A DNA stretch of 64,000 nucleotides from Halopseudomonas laoshanensis (GTDB lineage: Bacteria > Pseudomonadota > Gammaproteobacteria > Pseudomonadales > Pseudomonadaceae). The notes under the pieces are model-generated. The model ran no database searches. It saw only the letters and a program-made list of their open reading frames with translations, and was not told the DNA's origin. The position numbers and the translations under genes are program-made. Location: assembly GCF_008365385.1 (NCBI RefSeq), contig NZ_QOVF01000003.1, positions 1 to 64,000 of the forward strand, in the 5' to 3' direction. Below, piece after piece: positions 54,926 to 62,502 of this stretch. Positions within the stretch are counted from its first letter, which is position 1. Each line of letters starts with the position of its first letter.

Positions 54926-54940
54926 GCACCAAAATAAGGC
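54926..54940. promoter_or_regulatory. NtrC-type site 1 upstream of glnA (weak)
   Basis: GCACC-AAAAT-AAGGC has the first half of the NtrC consensus GCACC-N5-GGTGC and a degenerate second half. It is 31 bp (three helical turns) upstream of site 2, centred near -139 from the predicted glnA start. Confidence 0.55.
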
Positions 54941-54956
54941 GTCTAATTATATAAAG

Positions 54957-54971
54957 GCACCATTTTGGTGC
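54957..54971. promoter_or_regulatory. NtrC site 2 upstream of glnA
   Basis: GCACC-ATTTT-GGTGC is a perfect palindrome and a full match to the NtrC core. It is centred near -108, the position of the main NtrC enhancer in enteric glnA. Confidence 0.85.
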
Positions 54972-55045
54972 GCTTAAAGATTGCACCGATTCAGCTCACA
55001 CGCTGTAATCCCGTTATAGCGCGGTTTACAGCGAATGCTCCGAAA

Positions 55046-55061
55046 TGGCACATCTTTTGCT
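55046..55061 (+). promoter_or_regulatory. Sigma-54 promoter of glnA
   Basis: TGGCACA-TCTT-TTGCT matches the sigma-54 -24/-12 consensus completely. The start of transcription is predicted near 55072, leaving a leader of about 96 nt. With the NtrC sites upstream it gives nitrogen-limited induction. Confidence 0.88.
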
Positions 55062-55067
55062 CACTTG

Positions 55068-55091
55068 TAATGCAAGCGGTAATGCAAGCGG
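55068..55091 (+). repeat. Tandem 12-bp direct repeat in the glnA leader
   Basis: TAATGCAAGCGG occurs twice head to tail, starting at or just before the predicted transcription start. It may be a recent slippage duplication; a regulatory role is not evident. Confidence 0.7.
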
Positions 55092-55167
55092 TTGTGCGGG
55101 TATATACCGCTCGAATTTAGAAGCGCCGGGCCAGATGCCCGGCAAATGATTCCTTCTGGAGGAAACC

Positions 55168-56571
55168 ATGTCGAAAGCGATTCAATTGATCAAAGAATTT
55201 GACGTGAAGTGGGTTGACCTGCGCTTCACCGATACCAAAGGCAAGCAGCAGCACGTCACCATGCCGGCTCGTGATGTCAAAGATGACTTCTTTGAAGAAG
55301 GCAAAATGTTTGACGGCTCCTCGATTGCCGGCTGGAAAGGCATTGAAGCTTCCGACATGATCCTGATGCCCGATGACAGCACTGCTGTAATCGACCCCTT
55401 CACCGAAGAGCCTACGCTGATTCTGGTGTGCGACATCATCGAGCCTTCCACCATGCAGGGCTACGAGCGCGACCCGCGCGGTATCGCCAAGCGTGCCGAA
55501 GAGTATCTGAAGTCCACTGGCATTGGTGACACCGTGTTCGTCGGTCCCGAGCCCGAGTTCTTCGTCTTTGATGAAGTGAAGTTCAAGTCCGACATTTCGG
55601 GCTCCATGTTCAAGATCTTCTCCGAACAGGCCTCCTGGAACACTGATGGCGACATCGAAACCGGCAACAAGGGTCACCGTCCAGGCGTCAAGGGCGGCTA
55701 CTTCCCCGTGCCTCCGGTCGATCACGACCACGAAATCCGTACTGCCATGTGTAATGCCATGGAAGAAATGGGCCTGACCATCGAAGTGCATCACCACGAA
55801 GTGGCGACTGCTGGCCAGAACGAAATTGGCGTACTGTTCAATACCCTGGTTGCCAAGGCTGACGAAGTGCAGACGCTGAAGTACTGCGTACACAACGTTG
55901 CTGACGCATTCGGCAAAACAGCTACCTTTATGCCCAAGCCTCTGTATGGCGATAACGGCTCCGGCATGCACGTGCACATGTCCATCTCCAAAGATGGCAA
56001 GAACACCTTTGCTGGTGAAGGTTATTCCGGCCTGTCCGATACCGCTCTGTTCTTCATCGGCGGCATCATCAAGCACGGCAAATCACTGAACGCGTTCACC
56101 AACCCGTCTACCAACAGCTACAAGCGTCTGGTACCCGGCTTCGAAGCTCCGGTCATGCTCGCCTACTCGGCCCGTAACCGCTCCGCTTCTATCCGTATTC
56201 CTTACGTTTCCAGCCCGAAAGCCCGCCGTATCGAGGCTCGTTTCCCCGATCCGGCTGCCAACCCTTACCTGTGCTTCGCCGCACTGTTGATGGCTGGTTT
56301 GGACGGCGTCCAGAACAAGATTCACCCTGGCGATGCAGCTGACAAGAACCTGTACGATCTGCCGCCCGAAGAGGCCAGCCAGATTCCTCAGGTTTGCGGC
56401 AGCTTGAAAGAAGCGCTGGAGTCCCTTGACGCCGACCGCGAGTACCTGACCAAAGGTGGCGTGTTCACCGACGAGCTGATCGATGCCTACATCGAATTGA
56501 AAGCCGCTGAAGAACTCAAGGTTCGCACCTTCGTTCACCCACTGGAATATGACCTGTACTACAGCGTCTGA
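55168..56571 (+). CDS. glnA: Glutamine synthetase, type I
   Basis: A 467-residue GSI making glutamine from glutamate, ammonia and ATP. Motifs: FDGSSIAGW, GxEPEFF (GPEPEFFVF), the ATP-binding [10 protein letters not shown] and [33 protein letters not shown], and the adenylylation loop [10 protein letters not shown] carrying the modified Tyr near residue 396. A strong GGAGG site precedes the ATG. Control is by NtrC and sigma-54 upstream; product supplies nitrogen drawn from the amide island at the left end (inference). Confidence 0.97.
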   Translation: MSKAIQLIKEFDVKWVDLRFTDTKGKQQHVTMPARDVKDDFFEEGKMFDGSSIAGWKGIEASDMILMPDDSTAVIDPFTEEPTLILVCDIIEPSTMQGYERDPRGIAKRAEEYLKSTGIGDTVFVGPEPEFFVFDEVKFKSDISGSMFKIFSEQASWNTDGDIETGNKGHRPGVKGGYFPVPPVDHDHEIRTAMCNAMEEMGLTIEVHHHEVATAGQNEIGVLFNTLVAKADEVQTLKYCVHNVADAFGKTATFMPKPLYGDNGSGMHVHMSISKDGKNTFAGEGYSGLSDTALFFIGGIIKHGKSLNAFTNPSTNSYKRLVPGFEAPVMLAYSARNRSASIRIPYVSSPKARRIEARFPDPAANPYLCFAALLMAGLDGVQNKIHPGDAADKNLYDLPPEEASQIPQVCGSLKEALESLDADREYLTKGGVFTDELIDAYIELKAAEELKVRTFVHPLEYDLYYSV

Positions 56572-56591
56572 TCCAGGCGGTGTAATACCAG

Positions 56592-56622
56592 AAAGGGCGC
56601 CCATTCGGGCGCCCTTTTTTTT
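56592..56622 (+). terminator. Terminator of glnA
   Basis: AAAGGGCGCCC-ATTC-GGGCGCCCTTT is a perfect 11-bp stem followed by TTTTT, 20 bp past the glnA stop. Confidence 0.93.
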
Positions 56623-56696
56623 ACTCGTGCGTCAGACCTTGCCAGATATCCAATTGAGTGCAAGTCTTAACGCAGACTATAAAGGAGTTACACGTC

Positions 56697-57341
56697 ATGC
56701 CGCGTAGTTACCTGTCCCTGGCGTTGGGCGCGCTGCTCTCCCTGGCGAGCGTCTCGGCCCTGGCCCAGATCTATACCTGGAAAGATGCCGATGGCAACAC
56801 TATCTATAGTGACCGGCCGCACCCCAATGCCAAGACCATCGAATTGCAGCCCACCAATACCGTGCAGCCGCCGCCCAACCCGCAAGCGTCGCAAGGCAGC
56901 AACACTTCCGGTAACGGCAATGACGATGAGCAGAGCTCGGGCCGCAGCTATCGCGATCTACAGATCGCCAGCCCGGCGAATGATGAGGCCATTCGCAGTA
57001 ACGAGGGCACGCTGAGCGTAACAGTCAATACTGATCCACCGCTGTCCAGCGGGCATCTCATGCGCGTAGTGATGGATGGCGAACTGCGCGAAGAAGCTGT
57101 CGCGGGCAATGGCCAGGCCACGCAAACTTTGAACCTGAACAACGTAGATCGGGGCAGCCATACCCTGGCCGCAGTGGTGTATGACGCGCGGGGCAACGTG
57201 GTACAGAGCACCGCAGCCATTACCGTGCATATCCAACGCACATCAGTGAATCAACCCGGTCGCACTGGCAGCAACCAGGCACCACGTCCGGGCAACCCCA
57301 ATCCGGGCGGCGGAAACAGCGGCGGCTCGGGCAGCAACTGA
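56697..57341 (+). CDS. DUF4124-domain exported protein
   Basis: A 214-residue protein: signal peptide ending SALA, then the DUF4124 domain (QIYTWKDADGNTIYSDRPHPNAKTIEL), a beta-rich middle region (IASPANDEAIRSNEGTLSVTVNTDPPLSSGHLMRVVMDGEL, fibronectin-like) and a disordered tail of Pro, Gly, Asn and Ser. The function is unknown. AAAGGAG precedes the ATG. DUF4124 proteins commonly sit between glnA and ntrB in Pseudomonas. Confidence 0.8.
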   Translation: MPRSYLSLALGALLSLASVSALAQIYTWKDADGNTIYSDRPHPNAKTIELQPTNTVQPPPNPQASQGSNTSGNGNDDEQSSGRSYRDLQIASPANDEAIRSNEGTLSVTVNTDPPLSSGHLMRVVMDGELREEAVAGNGQATQTLNLNNVDRGSHTLAAVVYDARGNVVQSTAAITVHIQRTSVNQPGRTGSNQAPRPGNPNPGGGNSGGSGSN

Positions 57342-57382
57342 CCTTCGCCAGGGCAGCCCACCGCACAGCCGCGTATCACGGC

Positions 57383-57397
57383 GCACCATTTTTGTGC
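57383..57397. promoter_or_regulatory. NtrC-type site upstream of ntrB
   Basis: GCACC-ATTTT-TGTGC differs from the perfect glnA site by one base. It lies 284 bp before ntrB and suggests that ntrBC is autoregulated, as enteric glnLG is. The rest of 57342-57680 contains no gene I can support. Confidence 0.6.
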
Positions 57398-57495
57398 ATA
57401 CTCGGAAAGCGAGCAGCTTTTTCCGTGCACTGCCTCTATACCTCGGCGCCGGAGTGCGCTTGTCATGCGCTAATCTGAGACTGGCGGACAGAGCA

Positions 57496-57520
57496 CCAAC
57501 CTGATGCAAAAGCAGGTTGG
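57496..57520. other. Hairpin in the ntrB upstream region
   Basis: CCAACCTG / CAGGTTGG pair over 8 bp with a 9-nt loop. No T run follows. It could be a leader structure of the ntrBC message. Confidence 0.4.
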
Positions 57521-57680
57521 AAACCCTGCTGCCAGGCCTTGTAGTCGCGCAGCAGCCCCTTCCATGCAACCAGCCGCATGCCATTGGTCGTCGAAAGCGT
57601 GACATGACGCACGTCAATCGAGACCACGCCCTGTATTGGTTCGCTTCTTGCATTTGTCTGCACAACCCAAGGGAGTAGTG

Positions 57681-58760
57681 ATGCTGACTGATCGATTTTT
57701 ACGCCAGATTCTCGATAACCTGACCACAGCCGTCATCATGCTGGATGCCGAGCTGCGCGTGAATTACATCAACCCGGCAGCCGAGATTTTGCTCGCGGTC
57801 AGCGGCCAACGCGTTGCGCTGCAACATTTTGGTGAGCTGTTCAATGATTCTGAAGCGGCAATCCAACCCCTGGAAGCAGCCATTCTCAGCGCCAACCCGT
57901 TTACCAAGCGTGAAGCCCAGCTCAATCTGACCAATGGCCAGACTTTGATGGTGGATTATTCCGTGACCCCTATCGGCAACCAGAACACCAGTTGGTTGCT
58001 GATGGAGCTGCACCCCCGCGATCGCCTACTGCGCATCACCAAAGAAGAAGCACAGCTGTCCAAACAGGAGGTCACCAAGGTCCTGGTCCGCGGCCTGGCC
58101 CACGAGATCAAGAACCCGCTTGGCGGCATTCGCGGCGCGGCGCAACTACTGGCCCGCGAGCTGCCGGAGCCGTCACTGCGTGACTACACCGACGTCATTA
58201 TTGAAGAGGCAGATCGCCTGCGGAATCTGGTCGACCGCATGCTTGGTCCCTATCGCCCGCCCAATTTGCAGCCACTGAATATTCATGAGATCACCGAACG
58301 CGTGTTCAGCCTTATCGAAGCCGAAACCCAGGGCGAACTGACCCTGCGCCGGGACTACGATCCGAGCATCCCGGACATCATGGCCGACCGCGAACAGCTC
58401 ATTCAGGCGCTACTGAATATAGTGCGTAACGCCATGCAGGCAATCGCCGAAAGCGGCGCACTGCGCCAGGGCCGCATCACCCTGCGCACCCGCACATTAC
58501 GCCAGTTCACTATCGGCCAGGTGCGTCATCGCCTGGTTTGCCGCTTGGAAGTGATCGACAACGGTCCCGGCATTCCCGCCGAGATCGTCGAAAGTATTTT
58601 TTATCCCATGGTCAGCGGCCGTGCCGAAGGCACCGGGCTTGGGCTCTCTATCACACAAAACATCATCAGCCAGCACCAGGGCCTGATTGAATGTGAGAGC
58701 ACCTCCGGCCGCACCGTGTTTACCCTGTTCCTGCCACTGGAACCCATACCGGGAGACTAA
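57681..58760 (+). CDS. ntrB: Nitrogen-regulation sensor kinase NtrB (GlnL)
   Basis: A 359-residue soluble histidine kinase/phosphatase with no membrane segment. An N-terminal PAS domain (ILDNLTTAVIMLDAELRVNYINPAAEILL) precedes the H-box GLAHEIKNPLGGIRGAAQLL, then the HATPase domain with N-box (LIQALLNIVRNAMQAI), VIDNGPGIPAEI and GTGLGLSITQNII. It phosphorylates NtrC when PII is uridylylated. The ATG at 57681 has AAGGGAG before it. Confidence 0.95.
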   Translation: MLTDRFLRQILDNLTTAVIMLDAELRVNYINPAAEILLAVSGQRVALQHFGELFNDSEAAIQPLEAAILSANPFTKREAQLNLTNGQTLMVDYSVTPIGNQNTSWLLMELHPRDRLLRITKEEAQLSKQEVTKVLVRGLAHEIKNPLGGIRGAAQLLARELPEPSLRDYTDVIIEEADRLRNLVDRMLGPYRPPNLQPLNIHEITERVFSLIEAETQGELTLRRDYDPSIPDIMADREQLIQALLNIVRNAMQAIAESGALRQGRITLRTRTLRQFTIGQVRHRLVCRLEVIDNGPGIPAEIVESIFYPMVSGRAEGTGLGLSITQNIISQHQGLIECESTSGRTVFTLFLPLEPIPGD

Positions 58761-58764
58761 CCCT

Positions 58765-60195
58765 ATGAGCCGAGCTGAAAATGTCTGGATTGTTGATGAT
58801 GACCGATCCATCCGCTGGGTGTTGGAAAAGGCATTGCAGCAGGAGGGCATGGAACCGGTCAGCTTCGACAACGCCGACAGCGCTCTGGCGCGGCTGCAGC
58901 GTCAGCACCCGGACGTCCTGATCAGCGACATCCGCATGCCCGGCACCAGCGGTCTGGAGTTGCTGGCGAGTATCCGCGAGCAGTTTCCCAAACTGCCGGT
59001 GATCATCATGACCGCGCACTCCGACCTGGACAGCGCGGTGGCGTCCTACCAGGGCGGCGCATTCGAATACCTGCCAAAGCCTTTCGATGTGGATGAAGCC
59101 GTTGCGCTGGTGCGTCGTGCGTTGGCCCATAGCCGCGAGCAGGATGGCCAGGAGCCGGATCCCGCACAGGCGCGCACGCCGGAAATCATCGGCGAAGCCC
59201 CGGCCATGCAGGAAGTCTTTCGCGCTATCGGTCGCCTCTCGCACTCCAACATCACGGTGCTGATCAACGGCGAGTCGGGTACCGGCAAGGAGCTGGTCGC
59301 CCATGCCCTGCATCGCCACAGCCCGCGTGCGCGCAACCCTTTTATTGCGCTGAACATGGCGGCGATCCCCAAGGATCTGATGGAATCCGAATTGTTCGGC
59401 CACGAAAAAGGCGCCTTCACCGGCGCCGCCGTGCAGCGCCGCGGACGCTTTGAACAGGCCGACGGCGGCACGCTGTTTCTGGATGAGATTGGCGACATGC
59501 CGGCCGAGACCCAGACCCGGCTGTTGCGCGTACTGGCCGACGGCGAGTTCTATCGGGTCGGCGGGCATACGCCGATCAAAGTCGACGTGCGCATCATCGC
59601 TGCCACCCACCAGAACCTGGAAGGTCTGGTACAGGCCGGCGGTTTCCGCGAGGATCTGTTCCACCGCCTCAATGTAATCCGCATTCACATTCCCAAGCTG
59701 GCCGAGCGCCGTGAAGATATTCCCGCGCTGGCGCAACACTTTCTTGCTCGTGCGGCGCAGGAGCTTGCGGTGGAACCCAAGGTCCTCAAACCGCAAACCC
59801 AGGATTACCTGCGCAACCTGCCCTGGCCGGGTAACGTGCGGCAGCTGGAGAATACCTGCCGCTGGATCACCGTCATGGCCTCAAGCCGTGAAGTGCTGAT
59901 CGAAGACCTGCCCCCGGAAATGCTCACTCAGCACCAGGACAGTGCGCCGGATGGGCATTGGGAGCACAGTTTGCGCACTTGGGCCGACCAGGAGCTGGCC
60001 CGTGGCGTGTCCAACCTGCTGGATATCGCGGTACCTGCATTCGAGCGCATCATGATCGAAACCGCCCTCAAGCACACCGCCGGTAGACGCCGGGATGCCG
60101 CGCAGTTACTGGGCTGGGGCCGTAATACCCTGACTCGCAAGATCAAGGAACTGGGGATGAATATTGACGGCAATGACGAGGACGAAAGCGAATAA
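58765..60195 (+). CDS. ntrC: Nitrogen-regulation response regulator NtrC (GlnG)
   Basis: A 476-residue sigma-54 activator. Receiver domain with phospho-acceptor Asp55 (VLISDIRMPG), AAA+ domain with Walker A GESGTGKE, sigma-54 loop GAFTGA and Walker [12 protein letters not shown], and a C-terminal Fis-type helix-turn-helix (RRRDAAQLLGWGRNTLTRKIKELG). It activates glnA through the GCACC/GGTGC sites. It starts four bases after ntrB. Confidence 0.96.
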   Translation: MSRAENVWIVDDDRSIRWVLEKALQQEGMEPVSFDNADSALARLQRQHPDVLISDIRMPGTSGLELLASIREQFPKLPVIIMTAHSDLDSAVASYQGGAFEYLPKPFDVDEAVALVRRALAHSREQDGQEPDPAQARTPEIIGEAPAMQEVFRAIGRLSHSNITVLINGESGTGKELVAHALHRHSPRARNPFIALNMAAIPKDLMESELFGHEKGAFTGAAVQRRGRFEQADGGTLFLDEIGDMPAETQTRLLRVLADGEFYRVGGHTPIKVDVRIIAATHQNLEGLVQAGGFREDLFHRLNVIRIHIPKLAERREDIPALAQHFLARAAQELAVEPKVLKPQTQDYLRNLPWPGNVRQLENTCRWITVMASSREVLIEDLPPEMLTQHQDSAPDGHWEHSLRTWADQELARGVSNLLDIAVPAFERIMIETALKHTAGRRRDAAQLLGWGRNTLTRKIKELGMNIDGNDEDESE

Positions 60196-60251
60196 GCGAC
60201 ACTCCATGCGAAACTGGCACGCTTGATGCTTTAGTAATAGTGGGTGTATTT

Positions 60252-60292
60252 GGGGTGACTCTGGTTCAGGCAGGCCAGAGTCGCCTTTTTTT
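60252..60292 (+). terminator. Terminator of ntrBC
   Basis: GACTCTGG / CCAGAGTC form an 8-bp stem with a 10-nt loop followed by GCC and seven T, 62 bp past ntrC. Confidence 0.9.
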
Positions 60293-60385
60293 ATGGGCGA
60301 AGGAAAAGCAGGCGCTAGCTTGCGGCTTGCCGCTAAGCTTGCCAGCGCCTAGACTGCGCTCCACATCGCATCCAATGGCGCACCC

Positions 60386-60853
60386 ATGTTCCATATCGCC
60401 CTGCTCGAACCCGAAATCCCGCCCAATACCGGCAACATCATCCGTCTTTGTGCCAACACCGGCTGCCAATTGCATCTGATCGAACCGCTGGGGTTTGAGC
60501 TGGATGACAAGCGATTGCGCCGTGCCGGGCTGGACTATCACGAATTTGCTGCAGTGAAGACCTACCCCAATCTCGAGGCCTGTCTGGCAGCGGTACAGCC
60601 GGCGCGGGTTTTTGCCCTGAGCACCAAAGGTAAACACGGATTCAGTGAGGTGGCGTTCAAGCCGGGGGATCTGTTTCTGTTCGGGCCGGAAAGCCGGGGG
60701 CTGCCTGCCGAGATACGCGATGCGTTGCCGCAGGACCAGGTGTTGCGCGTGCCAATGATGCCCGGCAGCCGCAGTCTCAACCTGTCCAACAGTGCTGCGG
60801 TGCTGATCTACGAAGCCTGGCGCCAGCAAGGTTTTACCGGCGCCGGGCTTTGA
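60386..60853 (+). CDS. trmL: tRNA (cytidine/uridine-34-2'-O)-methyltransferase
   Basis: A 155-residue SPOUT methyltransferase of the wobble base. Motifs: [58 protein letters not shown] and [27 protein letters not shown] (SPOUT knot). Its normal place in Pseudomonas is near ntrC. Confidence 0.95.
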   Translation: MFHIALLEPEIPPNTGNIIRLCANTGCQLHLIEPLGFELDDKRLRRAGLDYHEFAAVKTYPNLEACLAAVQPARVFALSTKGKHGFSEVAFKPGDLFLFGPESRGLPAEIRDALPQDQVLRVPMMPGSRSLNLSNSAAVLIYEAWRQQGFTGAGL

Positions 60854-60859
60854 TCAAGA

Positions 60860-61840
60860 TCAGTCGCGGACTTTAACCACGACCTTGCCCACAGCCTTGC
60901 GCGAGCTCAGCACTTCAAGGGCGTCTTCGTACTGATCCAGCTTGTAGGTCAGCGACACCAACGGCTTGAGCTTGCCTTCGCTGAACCAGGCGAACAGTTG
61001 CTGGAAGTTTTCCAGGTTGGCCTGCGGCTCACGCGCCGCGAACGAGCCCCAGAATACGCCAACAATGGACGAGCCTTTGAGCAGTGCCAGGTTGGCCGGA
61101 AACTCGGGGATGCGGCCGCTGGCAAAGCCTACTACCAGCAAACGACCCTTCCAGTTGATCGAGCGCACCGCCTGGTCAAACAGATCGCCACCGACCGGAT
61201 CATAGATCACATCCGCGCCCTGGCCCTTGGTCAGCTCCTTGACCGCATCCTTGAGGCTGACTTCGCTGTAGTTGATCAGCTCATCGGCGCCAGCGGCTTT
61301 AGCCACTTCCAGCTTCTCGGCGCTGGAGGCAGCGGCGATGACCCGGGCACCCATGGCCTTGCCGATCTCCACGGCGGCCAGACCCACACCACCGGAAGCA
61401 CCGAGTACCAGCAGGGTTTCGCCCGGCTGGATATTGGCGCGCTGCTTGAGCGCGTGCATGGAGGTGCCGTAGGTCATGCTGAAACCAGCGGCGGTGACGA
61501 AGTCCATATCCTTGGGCATCGGCAATACGCGCATCGCGTCGATGGCGATCTGCTCGGCAAAGCTGCCGAAGCCGGTCAGGCCCATGACCCGGTCACCCGG
61601 CTTCAGGTGTTTGACCTTCTCGCCCACGCTGGAAATCACACCCGCCGCTTCACCACCGGGTGAAAACGGGAATGGCGGCTTGAGCTGATATTTGCCTTCA
61701 ATGATCAGGGTGTCAGGGAAGTTGACCCCGGCAGCGTGAATGTCGAGAACCACTTCATTGGCTTTGGCGACCGGATCAGCGGCCTCTTCCAGTACCAGGT
61801 TGCTCGGCGGTCCAAAGGATTTGCACAATACGGCTTTCAT
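60860..61840 (-). CDS. NADPH:quinone oxidoreductase (QOR, MDR superfamily)
   Basis: A 326-residue medium-chain reductase without the zinc ligands. It begins MKAVLCKSFGPPSNLVLEEAADP, and has the cofactor loop LVLGASGGVGLAAVEIGKAMGARVIAAASSAEK and ELTKGQGADVIYDPVGGDLF. It may reduce quinones or other activated alkenes. It is convergent with trmL. Confidence 0.88.
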   Translation of the reverse strand: MKAVLCKSFGPPSNLVLEEAADPVAKANEVVLDIHAAGVNFPDTLIIEGKYQLKPPFPFSPGGEAAGVISSVGEKVKHLKPGDRVMGLTGFGSFAEQIAIDAMRVLPMPKDMDFVTAAGFSMTYGTSMHALKQRANIQPGETLLVLGASGGVGLAAVEIGKAMGARVIAAASSAEKLEVAKAAGADELINYSEVSLKDAVKELTKGQGADVIYDPVGGDLFDQAVRSINWKGRLLVVGFASGRIPEFPANLALLKGSSIVGVFWGSFAAREPQANLENFQQLFAWFSEGKLKPLVSLTYKLDQYEDALEVLSSRKAVGKVVVKVRD

Positions 61841-62036
61841 GACGACTCCATTGTTATCAGGGCGGTTATCAGGTTTTCACACAGTCTAGTCGCATGCAGG
61901 GCCGCCGGGTCAATGACCATGCCTTGAATTGATTGATACCCATAAGAAGGCGACAGGGAAGCTGGCGCCGCAGGAAAGTTTGGCGACGCGGGCCCGCTCG
62001 GCTATCCTGACGCCAACGTTAAGGGAGTCAAAGCTG

Positions 62037-62441
62037 ATGCGATTGAGAACCACCTTGTATGCGCTGCTGTTATCCGCTGTAGTCGCGTTGCCGGCCCAGG
62101 CCAATGAAGAGGCCGCACCAGCAGGGCCGCAGTATGTGGAAATGAACCCATCGTTCGTCGGCACCATCGGTCCCGGCCCGCGCATTCAATATATGAAAGT
62201 CGATGTGGCGCTGCGCGCCAATGATCCGACTGCGGTGGAGCGCATCCAATATCATGACCCGCTGATTCGCAATGCTCTGGTGTCGCTGTTCGGGCGCCAG
62301 ACCCCTGAAGAGCTGGCGACGCTGGAAGGCAAGGAGCAGCTCAAGCAGCAAGCCCTGGAGGCAGTGCGTGCGGTATTGGAGGAAGAGGAAGGCAAGCCGC
62401 TGGTAGATGATCTGCTGTTTACCAATCTGGTGACGCAGTAA
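62037..62441 (+). CDS. Exported FliL-like protein
   Basis: A 134-residue protein with a signal peptide or anchor (RLRTTLYALLLSAVVALPAQA) and a FliL-like body (YVEMNPSFVGTIGPGPRIQYMKVDVALRANDPTAVERIQYHDPLIRNALVSLFGRQTPEELATLEGKEQLKQQALEAV). The true FliL acts at the flagellar motor; no flagellar genes are near, so this is probably a paralogue of unknown role. The ATG at 62037 has AAGGGAG upstream. Confidence 0.78.
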   Translation: MRLRTTLYALLLSAVVALPAQANEEAAPAGPQYVEMNPSFVGTIGPGPRIQYMKVDVALRANDPTAVERIQYHDPLIRNALVSLFGRQTPEELATLEGKEQLKQQALEAVRAVLEEEEGKPLVDDLLFTNLVTQ

Positions 62442-62467
62442 CCGCACTGCCCGAACCAACGTGGCCC

Positions 62468-62502
62468 GAGCCAACGCGCCTGGATCTCAGGCGCGCTGGC
62501 TC
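62468..62502. terminator. Bidirectional hairpin between the FliL-like gene and gshA
   Basis: GAGCCA-a-CGCGCCTG / CAGGCGCG-c-TGGCTC forms a 14-bp stem with one mismatch and a five-base loop; it overlaps the gshA stop. No T run is present, so its terminator role is uncertain. Confidence 0.5.

Noticed and set aside
57463-57663. A 66-codon minus-strand open frame before ntrB
   Set aside because: No recognisable domain, no good ribosome site and it overlaps probable ntrBC control sequences.
58720-59796. A 358-codon minus-strand open frame opposite ntrC
   Set aside because: It mirrors the conserved NtrC AAA+ domain; the same type of shadow appears opposite the regulator at 7314-8954.
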